In this document: positions 1 through 5,744 of the stretch, one piece after another
Layout: each line of letters begins with the position of its first letter
Numbering within the stretch: position 1 is the first letter of the stretch
From: Microcaldota archaeon
Lineage (GTDB): Archaea; Micrarchaeota; Micrarchaeia; Micrarchaeales; CABMGC01
Length of the DNA stretch: 6,099 nucleotides
Reading direction: 5' to 3'
Assembly: GCA_027340645.1 (NCBI GenBank)
Contig: DAHWQN010000039.1
Coordinates: forward strand, 1-6,099
Notes under the pieces: generated by a model
The model's input: only the letters and a program-made list of their open reading frames with translations
Told to the model about the DNA's origin: nothing
Databases searched by the model: none
Made by a program: the position numbers and the translations under genes

Positions 1-1202
1 TTTATGAGACCAGCATGCTTGCTATATAAGACTTTTGCATTTTCATTCAAGTATAATGGGTGTAGTTCTGGGACATTGACCTTGATTACATCAAAGCCTA
101 ACCTCTTTATAGCAGGTATACCGACAGAAGTTACGAAGATGCGGTATCTACGGTCTTTCAGCTCTTTTATTCCCTTGTGTAGCGAATCATTTTTATGGCG
201 TATCTCACAGTATTTAATTGTCCTTTTGCCATCCAACCAAAAATTCAAGTATTTAAGCTTATCAACGTCATACCAGTACTCAAGTCTGTCTTCTAGCGAA
301 CGTATGCCTGTTTCTTTAACTCTTTTTTTTGAGGTTTTTGTAAAATGCCTAAACCTTAGTGTCGAACGAGGGCGAACAGCTTCCAATAATGCCTCCTTTA
401 TTGTGTTTTCATAGTCAAAGCCTGCTTTTGCACCAATACTTACTGCAGGCCCTAAACCTGTCTTATCAATTACTACAACTGCAAAAACAGGAATGTCCAA
501 GTCTGTAGTTATATCAAGAATGTAAGTTTTAAGATTATACCTATCTAAATAGGATACCAGATCTTGTACCTCTTGTGGCAATTCAATAACCTTATTGACA
601 GCCTTCTTCGTTGAGTATGATAATATGAAGGCGTCTCGTTCTACTACCTCTAGCAAAGCTGTCTTAAATAGCTCTTCTTCACCTATCTTACCAAATGCAG
701 CCCCCGTAGTTATAGTTTCTTTCAAGAGTGCAGGTTCTTTAATAAAAAATTTATTCGTCAAGAAAATAGTCTGTGCAGGTATATATACAAACTTTTTATT
801 AAAGTAGTCATAGCTGCGGTACCATGCATATTTAGCATATTTAATTGCATTTGAAGAGTATCTACCCACCCTACTAAACTCATAATGAACAAAGAGGGTT
901 GGATCCACATATTTTTGCTCAGATCCTGGAAATTTCGTATCATGTATGCTTTTTGGTATTATCTGTAAACATGAGCGTTCGATGCATTCGCCTATAGCCT
1001 TAGATTTTGCTATATCAGCATGAGCTTTATCCGCAGAGCCCACGCCGTAACTAAGTTTTGGATCAATTTTGTACTCCTGCAAAAAACTTTTTGTAGGTAG
1101 ACAGCTATAAGTTGGAAATTTTGGTTCATCATTGAAAGATGTTACTAATTTTGGTTCCTCTACCAAGTCTACCTTAAGCAAACTACTGCTATCAACTCGC
1201 AT
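1..1202 (-). CDS. YcaO-domain protein, putative RiPP azoline/thioamide-forming enzyme (3' end outside window)
   Basis: YcaO proteins use ATP to activate a peptide backbone amide, typically cyclising Cys/Ser/Thr to azolines or making thioamides. Translating the minus strand from ATG at 1202-1200 gives 400 uninterrupted codons to the left edge. Family blocks appear in order: YGVGSADKAHADIAKSKA then GECIER (residues 52-76, first ATP/Mg block, E72/E75/R76); TTGAAFGKIGEEELFKTALL then EVVERDAF (165-192, E185/E188/R189); SIGAKAGFDYENTIKEALLE then AVRPR (255-279, R277/R279); and VPELHPLY (377-384), the usual C-terminal 'vPgL.P' element. No E1-like or RRE domain is fused at the N-terminus, so a separate partner is expected. 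AGGT at 1213-1210, seven bases before ATG, is a plausible ribosome binding site. It lies 40 bases behind the peptide gene on the same strand. Membership of the YcaO family is firm from these motifs; the chemistry is inferred. A thioamidating (methanogen McrA-type) or RimO-linked role cannot be excluded. Confidence 0.93.
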   Translation of the reverse strand, partial: MRVDSSSLLKVDLVEEPKLVTSFNDEPKFPTYSCLPTKSFLQEYKIDPKLSYGVGSADKAHADIAKSKAIGECIERSCLQIIPKSIHDTKFPGSEQKYVDPTLFVHYEFSRVGRYSSNAIKYAKYAWYRSYDYFNKKFVYIPAQTIFLTNKFFIKEPALLKETITTGAAFGKIGEEELFKTALLEVVERDAFILSYSTKKAVNKVIELPQEVQDLVSYLDRYNLKTYILDITTDLDIPVFAVVVIDKTGLGPAVSIGAKAGFDYENTIKEALLEAVRPRSTLRFRHFTKTSKKRVKETGIRSLEDRLEYWYDVDKLKYLNFWLDGKRTIKYCEIRHKNDSLHKGIKELKDRRYRIFVTSVGIPAIKRLGFDVIKVNVPELHPLYLNENAKVLYSKHAGLI

Positions 1203-1209
1203 ATGATAT

Positions 1210-1222
1210 ACCTATGACAGGT
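1210..1222 (-). promoter_or_regulatory. YcaO ribosome binding site within a small inverted repeat
   Basis: Between the peptide gene and the YcaO gene the minus strand reads ACCT-GTCAT-AGGT, seven bases before the YcaO ATG. AGGT is the only Shine-Dalgarno-like sequence available, and it can pair with the preceding ACCT across a five-base loop. Four base pairs are too few to be convincing alone, but a weak hairpin here could lower YcaO translation relative to the peptide. Confidence 0.35.
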
Positions 1223-1242
1223 GATAATGCGGTTGGCGCAAT

Positions 1243-1452
1243 TCATTTTTTATGTGCCTGTGCTTTCAAATTACCTCCTCCGCTAGTGCTCCCGCTTGAG
1301 CAGCATGAACCACTTGGCTGGCAACTTTTAGAATCTCCCAATAGACTAACTTCTGCGTTTTTATTTATCTCAAATGTATCCGCAACATATGCACCCCCAT
1401 CCATAGATTCACATATTTGTAGGATTTTTTCCATCTTCTTATTCAGTTTCAC
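1243..1452 (-). CDS. Small Cys/Ser/Gly-rich peptide, candidate RiPP precursor
   Basis: A 69-residue peptide with two unlike halves. Residues 1-40 are ordinary and charged, as in a leader, beginning MKLNKKMEKILQICESMDGG. Residues 41-61 hold the block SKSCQPSGSCCSSG followed by STSGGGN: three Cys (44, 50, 51), eight Ser, one Thr and five Gly. The tail LKAQAHKK is basic. This layout matches precursors of linear azol(in)e peptides such as microcin B17 and streptolysin S, whose Cys/Ser/Thr residues become thiazoles and oxazoles. The start is GTG at 1452-1450, supported by AGGTGG at 1462-1457, an archaeal-type ribosome binding site. An internal ATG at codon 7 has no such site. The stop (TGA) lies 40 bases before the YcaO start, suggesting one transcript. 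I recognise no homologue; the precursor role is inferred from composition and neighbour. It could instead be a small metal-binding or secreted peptide. Confidence 0.75.
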   Translation of the reverse strand: MKLNKKMEKILQICESMDGGAYVADTFEINKNAEVSLLGDSKSCQPSGSCCSSGSTSGGGNLKAQAHKK

Positions 1453-1456
1453 TAAA

Positions 1457-1462
1457 CCACCT
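1457..1462 (-). promoter_or_regulatory. Ribosome binding site of the peptide gene
   Basis: The minus strand reads AGGTGG, then TTTA, then GTG. This matches the archaeal anti-Shine-Dalgarno complement (GGAGGTGA) with suitable spacing, and is the reason for choosing the GTG start over the ATG six codons downstream. Confidence 0.65.
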
Positions 1463-1523
1463 AAGTTTTTAATAGATTAAACATATTTATGTGTTTCTAC
1501 GCGAATAATGTTTAGGAAGTTGA

Positions 1524-1541
1524 CTTTTATATTTATATATC
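1524..1541 (-). promoter_or_regulatory. TATA-box promoter of the peptide-YcaO operon
   Basis: The minus strand here is ATATATAAATATAAAAG, an archaeal TATA-like run in a very AT-rich stretch (16 G+C of 60 at 1501-1560). A start site about 25 bases downstream would fall near 1505 and give a leader of roughly 50 bases containing the AGGTGG site. A second TATA-like stretch (ATAAATATG, about 1482-1490) would start transcription too close to the gene to keep that site, so I prefer this one. The exact start is a guess. Confidence 0.5.
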
Positions 1542-1553
1542 ATTCAAACACTA

Positions 1554-1571
1554 TTCTTGCGTACGCAAGAA
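1554..1571. promoter_or_regulatory. Perfect 18-bp palindrome, candidate operator
   Basis: TTCTTGCGTACGCAAGAA reads identically on both strands, with no mismatch and no spacer. It lies about 13 bases upstream of the TATA stretch of the leftward operon, where archaeal activators or repressors commonly bind. It has no T-run next to it, so an intrinsic terminator is unlikely. No other full copy is seen in the window. It also lies at the switch from AT-rich to G+C-richer DNA, so a link to the insertion boundary is an alternative. Confidence 0.5.
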
Positions 1572-1626
1572 CCTCTGTCTATATTCCATATACTTTTCAG
1601 TGATCATCCCCTAGCAAGACGACTAA

Positions 1627-1782
1627 CACAATTTGACCTCTCGAGAGGCAGACAATGCACTAATTTTCCTCACGACGCCAAAGACGAATCTCGGTGCAAT
1701 AAGGTTCTACAGGCACATGGGCTTCAGGAAGAACGGGCAGATATGGCTGCAATATACAATGCGCAAGAACGAGAATCATTAG
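1627..1782 (+). pseudogene. C-terminal remnant of a GNAT N-acetyltransferase
   Basis: After a TAA at 1624-1626 this frame is open for 51 codons and ends at TAG 1780-1782. It contains LIFLTTPKTN, then LGAIRFYRHMGFRKNG and QIWLQYTMRKNE, which match the last strands of GNAT acetyltransferases: an Asn followed by A-I-x-F-Y-x-x-x-G-F. The acetyl-CoA binding loop (R/Q-x-x-G-x-G/A), expected some 45 residues earlier, is not found in any frame, and no start codon precedes the homologous part. The adjacent frame just upstream reads LARRLTQFDLS, which could be the preceding helix after one frameshift near 1640, but this is weak. G+C is 31/60 at 1681-1740, like the genes to the right and unlike the island to the left. 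It is most likely a gene truncated when the AT-rich segment arrived. Confidence 0.6.
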
Positions 1783-1834
1783 GTATTGCTTCACTATGCT
1801 AGAAACCCTGCAGATGCGTTGCACACAAATAATA

Positions 1835-1851
1835 ATAAGCTTAGTGCTTAT
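1835..1851. other. Small stem-loop upstream of the ABC operon
   Basis: ATAAGC (1835-1840) and GCTTAT (1846-1851) form a 6-bp stem with a five-base loop. The right arm overlaps TTATACATT (1848-1856), the only TATA-like sequence suitably placed for the ATPase gene. It could be an operator, a weak end signal for the acetyltransferase remnant, or chance. No T-run follows, which argues against a terminator. Confidence 0.25.
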
Positions 1852-1856
1852 ACATT
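1848..1856 (+). promoter_or_regulatory. Possible TATA box of the ABC transporter operon
   Basis: TTATACATT precedes the ATPase gene; a start site about 25 bases on would fall near 1878, leaving a leader of about 27 bases before the ATG at 1905. The match to the archaeal TATA consensus is only moderate, and no clear Shine-Dalgarno sequence precedes the start. Confidence 0.3.
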
Positions 1857-1904
1857 TAGCGTAGCCAAATTCGCTTGAATAGCTGCGCTTTTATGGTCTT
1901 TTAT

Positions 1905-2915
1905 ATGGAAGGCAAACCCGCTGAACCTGTCATCATAGCTGAAGGGATACGCAAGAGGTTCAAAAGCTACGAAAAGTCGCACAGCAAGGGCTTTCTGTCA
2001 TCGCTGAGGCGTGACTACAAGTCAATAGATGCGCTGAAGGGCATAGATCTCAGGGTCAATGCCGGCGACATGATCGCTCTCTTGGGGAAGAACGGCAGCG
2101 GCAAGTCCACAATGATAAAGATACTTACCGGAGTGCTTCATCCCGATTCCGGAAAAGTGCTTGTCCTTGGCTTGGATCCGTGGAAGGACAGGATAAAGCT
2201 GGCGATGAGGATAGGGGTAGTATTCGGCGCCCATGACCAGCTGTACTGGAACATCCCTGCACTTGATACTTTTGAGTTCAGGAGGGAGCTGTACGGCATA
2301 GGCCCTAGCGAATACCATAAAAGACTCGAATACTTCGTGAGAATCCTCAATCTTAAGGGCGTATATAAGAGACCTGTGAGAGAGCTGTCTCTAGGAGAGA
2401 GGATGAAATGCAACTTCGTCGCTTCCATACTGCACCTGCCGGAGGTGGTGTTTCTTGATGAGCCAACCATAGGGGTTGACCTGCCTTCAAGCTTCGCCCT
2501 CAGGGATGCACTGATGGACATGAATAGAAGGTATGGCACCACATTCATAATCGCCACGCACGTGATAGACGACGTAAAGATACTGGCGCGCAATATGCTG
2601 ATAATAGATAGGGGCAGGATCGTGTACAGCGGCGACAGCAAAGGCATATCGCACATGTTCGGCGACATGAGGGAAGTTGTTGTGTACTCAAGGGCGAGGC
2701 TTGAAGCGCCAAGAGTAAAAGGCATAAATATAATAGAGCATACGGACGATTACATAAAATTCGAGATACCTGGCAGAATGGTTACAGACAGGTACCTGTC
2801 AGCATTCCTCTCTTCCAAGAAGGTAGTCGATTTCAGCGTTTCCGAGCCTGAGCTGAGCAATGTGCTGCACAAGTTCTATACAAATAAGACGCGGGGTGCT
2901 AGCAGTGCAATATAG
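1905..2915 (+). CDS. ABC-2 type exporter, ATP-binding subunit (COG4586-like)
   Basis: This 336-residue subunit would hydrolyse ATP to drive export through the two permeases encoded next. Visible motifs are Walker A GKNGSGKST (61-69), Q-loop FGAHDQLYW (107-115, Q112), signature LSLGE (161-165, a variant of LSGGQ), Walker B VVFLDEPTIGVDL (181-193, D185/E186) and the switch His in ATHVIDD (H219). The stretch WKDRIKLAMRIGVVFGAHDQ, a long N-terminal region before Walker A, and a C-terminal extension ending near SEPELSNVLHKFY resemble the COG4586 group that pairs with two ABC-2 permeases; the Synechocystis viologen exporter is the best-known member. ATG at 1905 was chosen because the homologous part begins right after it. 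ATG 1893 and TTG 1875 are in frame but add residues unlike the family. The stop overlaps the next gene. The substrate is unknown. Confidence 0.9.
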   Translation: MEGKPAEPVIIAEGIRKRFKSYEKSHSKGFLSSLRRDYKSIDALKGIDLRVNAGDMIALLGKNGSGKSTMIKILTGVLHPDSGKVLVLGLDPWKDRIKLAMRIGVVFGAHDQLYWNIPALDTFEFRRELYGIGPSEYHKRLEYFVRILNLKGVYKRPVRELSLGERMKCNFVASILHLPEVVFLDEPTIGVDLPSSFALRDALMDMNRRYGTTFIIATHVIDDVKILARNMLIIDRGRIVYSGDSKGISHMFGDMREVVVYSRARLEAPRVKGINIIEHTDDYIKFEIPGRMVTDRYLSAFLSSKKVVDFSVSEPELSNVLHKFYTNKTRGASSAI

Positions 2916-3714
2916 TCTGCGCAGAGGAGTGCTGAAGTACTTGGCCCTTTTCAAGCTGGATTTCAAAAATGAGGCATCATACCGCCTTGACTTGACATTG
3001 AGCATAGTGACGAAGATAGCTGGTCCGCTGGTCATGGTGTTCGTATGGTCTGTCGTATTCCTATCGTCGCATGTATCAAGCATAGGCGCGTACAGCTTGG
3101 ATGGAATGATTGCTTACTTCTTCTCAATAAGCCTCGTAGAGCTGATGCTATATACCAACCTGCCGTACATAATGGAATTTGATTTCAAGCGGGGGCGCAT
3201 AGCCGCAAAGCTCACCATGCCTATGAGCTATATTGGGCTTAGGATGGTATCCGCGCTATTCAGCACACTGATATGGGTAGTACTCGTAGGGCTGCCGCTG
3301 TTCGTGATCATAGTCTTTGCATTCCATATAACGCTCACGCTCCAGCATCTTGCGCTGTTCGCAGCATCAATGCTCATCGGGCTACTTATATCGTTGTTGT
3401 TAGATTTCATAATTGGGTGCATGAGCGTGTTTACAAACGACATAAACGGCATCACGGCATTCTACGAGATAGGCAGCGGTCTTCTTGGAGGTGCAATAAT
3501 ACCTTTGTCGCTTTTCCCGCAGTATCTTGGCAAGATACTGTATGTGCTGCCGTTCCAGTTCATGTTCTACGTTCCAATATCGGAGTTCACAGGAGTGGGT
3601 GCAGTAGGCGTGCAGAGCTTCTGGATAGGCATAGCCTGGCTTGCGGCATTCGTAGCGATAGGCTATGTATTATGGAAGTTCGCTTTCAAGAGAGCAACAT
3701 CTGTGGGTGGATAG
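2905..3714 (+). CDS. ABC-2 type exporter permease 1 (COG4587-like)
   Basis: An integral membrane protein of 269 residues with about six hydrophobic helices (near 33-53, 68-84, 114-140, 149-173, 188-204, 239-258). The N-terminus MQYSLRRGVLKYLALFKLDF, followed by an amphipathic segment and YRLD, and the loop FDFKRGRIAAKLTMPMSY (92-109), are typical of permeases that partner COG4586 ATPases. It would form half of the channel. GTG at 2905 was chosen because GGGGTG lies just upstream and the resulting start fits the family. It overlaps the ATPase stop by 11 bases, suggesting coupled translation. An earlier in-frame ATG at 2860 would mean a 56-base overlap and 15 extra residues and is less likely; GTG 2896 and 2929 are other options. 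Confidence 0.85.
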   Translation: MQYSLRRGVLKYLALFKLDFKNEASYRLDLTLSIVTKIAGPLVMVFVWSVVFLSSHVSSIGAYSLDGMIAYFFSISLVELMLYTNLPYIMEFDFKRGRIAAKLTMPMSYIGLRMVSALFSTLIWVVLVGLPLFVIIVFAFHITLTLQHLALFAASMLIGLLISLLLDFIIGCMSVFTNDINGITAFYEIGSGLLGGAIIPLSLFPQYLGKILYVLPFQFMFYVPISEFTGVGAVGVQSFWIGIAWLAAFVAIGYVLWKFAFKRATSVGG

Positions 3715-3715
3715 C

Positions 3716-4519
3716 TTGGGCGAAAAGTACAACCTCGATGGCATTGCAAGAAACGTGCACATATTCGCGCTGATGCAGCGCTACATGTGGAAGGAAGTGA
3801 TGGTGTACAGGGCATCGGCGCTCTTCCTGCTCTTTGCTGTGGCGCTTGGCCCGTTGATAAACTTCACGTTCATAACGATAATCTATACGGTATCGAGCGG
3901 CATAGCCGGCTGGAGCTACTACCAGCTGCTTCTCTTGGGAGGCGTTTCCTCGACAGCAGTATCACTAATGTACTACTTCGTGCAGCCGTGGGGCCTTACC
4001 AACCTCATGAAGGAGGGGGGGCTGGACATATACCTGACAAGGCCATACTCCCCATACCTCACCGTTCTTGCACTGGGGAATCCATATTCGCTGTCGAGCG
4101 CAGGTACCGGAATAATCATTATCATCTATTCGATGATACACCTGAGTATGACCGCTTTACAGGCAGCTGAATTCATTGTAATGCTGGCATTGGGGCTGGC
4201 AGTGCTGATCACGTTCATGGTCATATTCTCGCTTGGCGTATACAAGCTAATGAGGTCGGCCAACTGGACGCATAGCCTGATAAACATATTCAGCGAGTTC
4301 GCCTCATATCCGCTTACGATATACGGGGTGATGGGCATATTTGTTCTGTCCTTCATAATACCCGTAGGCATAGCGACGTATTATCCAGTAGCGATATTTT
4401 CGGGAAAGCTGGGCATTTCAACCTTGGCAGGAATGGCGGCAATCTCCATTGCATTCATATACATATTCAAGAGGCTGTTCTACAGGGAGCTGAAGAACTA
4501 CACCAGCGCGCACGGATAA
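3716..4519 (+). CDS. ABC-2 type exporter permease 2 (COG3694-like)
   Basis: The second membrane subunit, 267 residues with about six hydrophobic stretches (near 35-59, 70-90, 112-120 with 130-142, 151-176, 203-220, 233-252). The loop GGLDIYLTRPYSPYLTVL (101-118) matches the 'G.lD.yL.rP.sp' element of this permease group, and EFASYPLTIYG followed by IIPVGIATYYPVAIFSGK (194-231) matches its conserved C-terminal element, so assignment to the COG3694-like half is good. A TTG start at 3716 is proposed: it lies one base after the previous stop, with GGGTGG just upstream, the same kind of site as in permease 1. ATG 3665 would overlap the upstream gene by 50 bases; ATG 3773 would remove the amphipathic N-terminus. 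The protein should pair with permease 1 and the ATPase. Confidence 0.85.
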   Translation: MGEKYNLDGIARNVHIFALMQRYMWKEVMVYRASALFLLFAVALGPLINFTFITIIYTVSSGIAGWSYYQLLLLGGVSSTAVSLMYYFVQPWGLTNLMKEGGLDIYLTRPYSPYLTVLALGNPYSLSSAGTGIIIIIYSMIHLSMTALQAAEFIVMLALGLAVLITFMVIFSLGVYKLMRSANWTHSLINIFSEFASYPLTIYGVMGIFVLSFIIPVGIATYYPVAIFSGKLGISTLAGMAAISIAFIYIFKRLFYRELKNYTSAHG

Positions 4520-4557
4520 CCGGGGCACTTCGTTGAGTGACGATGTAATCTGCACAC

Positions 4558-4565
4558 TTTAAAAG
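4558..4565 (+). promoter_or_regulatory. TATA box of the mevalonate kinase gene
   Basis: TTTAAAAG lies 16-23 bases before ATG 4581 and 28-35 before ATG 4593. With the usual archaeal spacing, transcription would begin within a few bases of these ATGs, giving a leaderless mRNA. This agrees with the absence of any Shine-Dalgarno sequence upstream, and suggests that the isoprenoid genes are transcribed independently of the transporter. Confidence 0.5.
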
Positions 4566-4580
4566 CCTGTATAATCATAA

Positions 4581-5699
4581 ATGCCAGATACCATGTCAGA
4601 AACAAAAGCAAGCGCCTTTGGAGTAGTCAAACTATACGGAGAGCATGCGGTTGTGTACGGTTACCATTCTGTTGCAGTAACAGTAGGGAGGAAAGTCGAT
4701 GCTAAAGTCAGCGATGTCGATATTGACGGCATCGAATTCCAATTGGATGACTTGAAGCAGAACGGCTCATTTTCTGTCGAGTATATATCCAAACTCTTCA
4801 GGGATTATAAGATGGCGAAGGATGCTGACCGCATAGAGCTTGCAAAAACCGAGAAAGAACACAGGAACAACCATATCTCGGCTTTCGTAGAGAATGCGGC
4901 AAAGGCAGGAGTGCATTTAGGCCTGCTCCCATACATAATAATCGCAGGAAGGGTAATGGATGAATTCGGTGCAGGCATGTCTGGTAAAAGGGTGAGCATA
5001 AGCTCCGATATACCGATAAGCAGGGGCTTCGCGAGCAGTGCTGCATGCTCTACCGCGTTTACCGTTGCAATGGCAAATTCCCTAGGAATAATAGCTGGAG
5101 ACGATAAGCTAATAGACATAGCTAGGGATGGAGACAGGGTAATACACAAGAACTATTCCGCAGGTAAGATAGATGTCAATGCCTCCTTCTACGGAGGTTG
5201 CATCTTATATAATGATAAGGACGGGGCCGTAAGGGAGGATATACCGCCAAATCTGCGCTTGCTGATAGTAGACACAGGCATGAAAAAGCCCACATCTGAG
5301 ACTGTTAGGATAGTTGCCGAGCACTACAAGAAGGATCCAGCAAGCACTACGCGCATATTCAATGAGATAGAAAGCTGCACAGTTAACGGAGTGGATGCGC
5401 TCAAAAAAATGGATTTGCCTACAGTGGGGGAATTAATGTATAGGAATCAGGAGTACCTGAAAAAGCTGGATGTTTCAAGCCCTGGACTGGACGCCACCGT
5501 CTCGGAGAGCAGGAGATTGGGCGCTTACGGAGCGAAGCTCAGCGGGGGCGGAGGAGGAGGCATTGCAATAGTTCTTGCGAAGAACTTAGAAGAGCTCTCT
5601 GAGAAATTCTCGTCAGGGGGTCTCAAAACGTATCTGCTGGGCGTGTTAAAAGAAGGCGCAAAGGATTACATAAAGCGCGCAAAGAGCGTTTCAATATAA
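4581..5699 (+). CDS. mvk: Mevalonate kinase (GHMP family)
   Basis: This enzyme phosphorylates mevalonate at O5 with ATP in isoprenoid (archaeal lipid) synthesis. The 372-residue protein shows the three GHMP motifs: LYGEHAVVYG (18-27, diagnostic of mevalonate kinase), IPISRGFASSAACSTA (144-159, phosphate loop) and AKLSGGGGGGIAIVL (318-332). Asp198 in AGKIDVNASFYGG is the likely catalytic base. Two points are unusual. The lysine normally in the first motif (APGKVIL) is replaced: the sequence is AFGVVKL, with Lys two positions later. The usual PSGID is AGKID, one residue different in spacing. Residues about 46-100 form an insertion relative to short archaeal enzymes, bringing the length nearer to eukaryotic ones. 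ATG 4593 (MSETKA) is an equally possible start. The decarboxylase gene follows after 45 bases, a typical pathway pairing. Another GHMP kinase is unlikely given GEHAVVYG. Confidence 0.88.
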   Translation: MPDTMSETKASAFGVVKLYGEHAVVYGYHSVAVTVGRKVDAKVSDVDIDGIEFQLDDLKQNGSFSVEYISKLFRDYKMAKDADRIELAKTEKEHRNNHISAFVENAAKAGVHLGLLPYIIIAGRVMDEFGAGMSGKRVSISSDIPISRGFASSAACSTAFTVAMANSLGIIAGDDKLIDIARDGDRVIHKNYSAGKIDVNASFYGGCILYNDKDGAVREDIPPNLRLLIVDTGMKKPTSETVRIVAEHYKKDPASTTRIFNEIESCTVNGVDALKKMDLPTVGELMYRNQEYLKKLDVSSPGLDATVSESRRLGAYGAKLSGGGGGGIAIVLAKNLEELSEKFSSGGLKTYLLGVLKEGAKDYIKRAKSVSI

Positions 5700-5735
5700 T
5701 AAGACTGAATATATGAGCCATGCAGGCAAATATAA

Positions 5736-5741
5736 GGTGAT
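5736..5741 (+). promoter_or_regulatory. Ribosome binding site of the decarboxylase gene
   Basis: GGTGAT, then GAT, then ATG. GGTGAT is a full match to the core of the archaeal Shine-Dalgarno sequence and fixes the start at 5745. It indicates translation from a polycistronic message shared with the mevalonate kinase, in contrast to that gene's leaderless start. Confidence 0.65.
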
Positions 5742-5744
5742 GAT

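Noticed and set aside
4..414. Plus-strand open frame of 136 codons in the YcaO region
   Set aside because: It is antisense to the YcaO reading frame, which carries clear family motifs; the plus-strand translation is Ser/Leu/Phe-rich with no recognisable motif.
1214..1480. Plus-strand open frame of 88 codons over the peptide gene
   Set aside because: It is antisense to the Cys/Ser/Gly-rich peptide. The minus-strand frame has an AGGTGG site, a good promoter and a same-strand YcaO neighbour; the plus-strand frame has none of these.
1487..1543. 18-residue minus-strand open frame upstream of the peptide gene
   Set aside because: Its start overlaps the TATA stretch and it has no ribosome binding site or Cys-rich core; it is probably chance in AT-rich DNA.
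1557..1802. 81-codon plus-strand frame between the palindrome and the ABC operon
   Set aside because: The start is a TTG inside the palindrome, and the translation has no family pattern except LARRLTQFDLS; the GNAT-like signal is in the neighbouring frame, so this is not an intact gene.
2138..2725. 195-codon minus-strand frame inside the ABC ATPase gene
   Set aside because: It is antisense to an ATPase with all the expected ABC motifs; the long frame follows from the codon bias of the real gene.
3273..3773. 166-codon plus-strand frame overlapping the first permease
   Set aside because: It is Arg/His/Cys-rich without hydrophobic segments or motifs, and is out of frame with a permease that has six membrane helices and family loops.
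4527..4540. CACT...AGTG inverted repeat after permease 2 as a terminator
   Set aside because: The arms are only four bases and no T-run follows, so it cannot be supported as a terminator.
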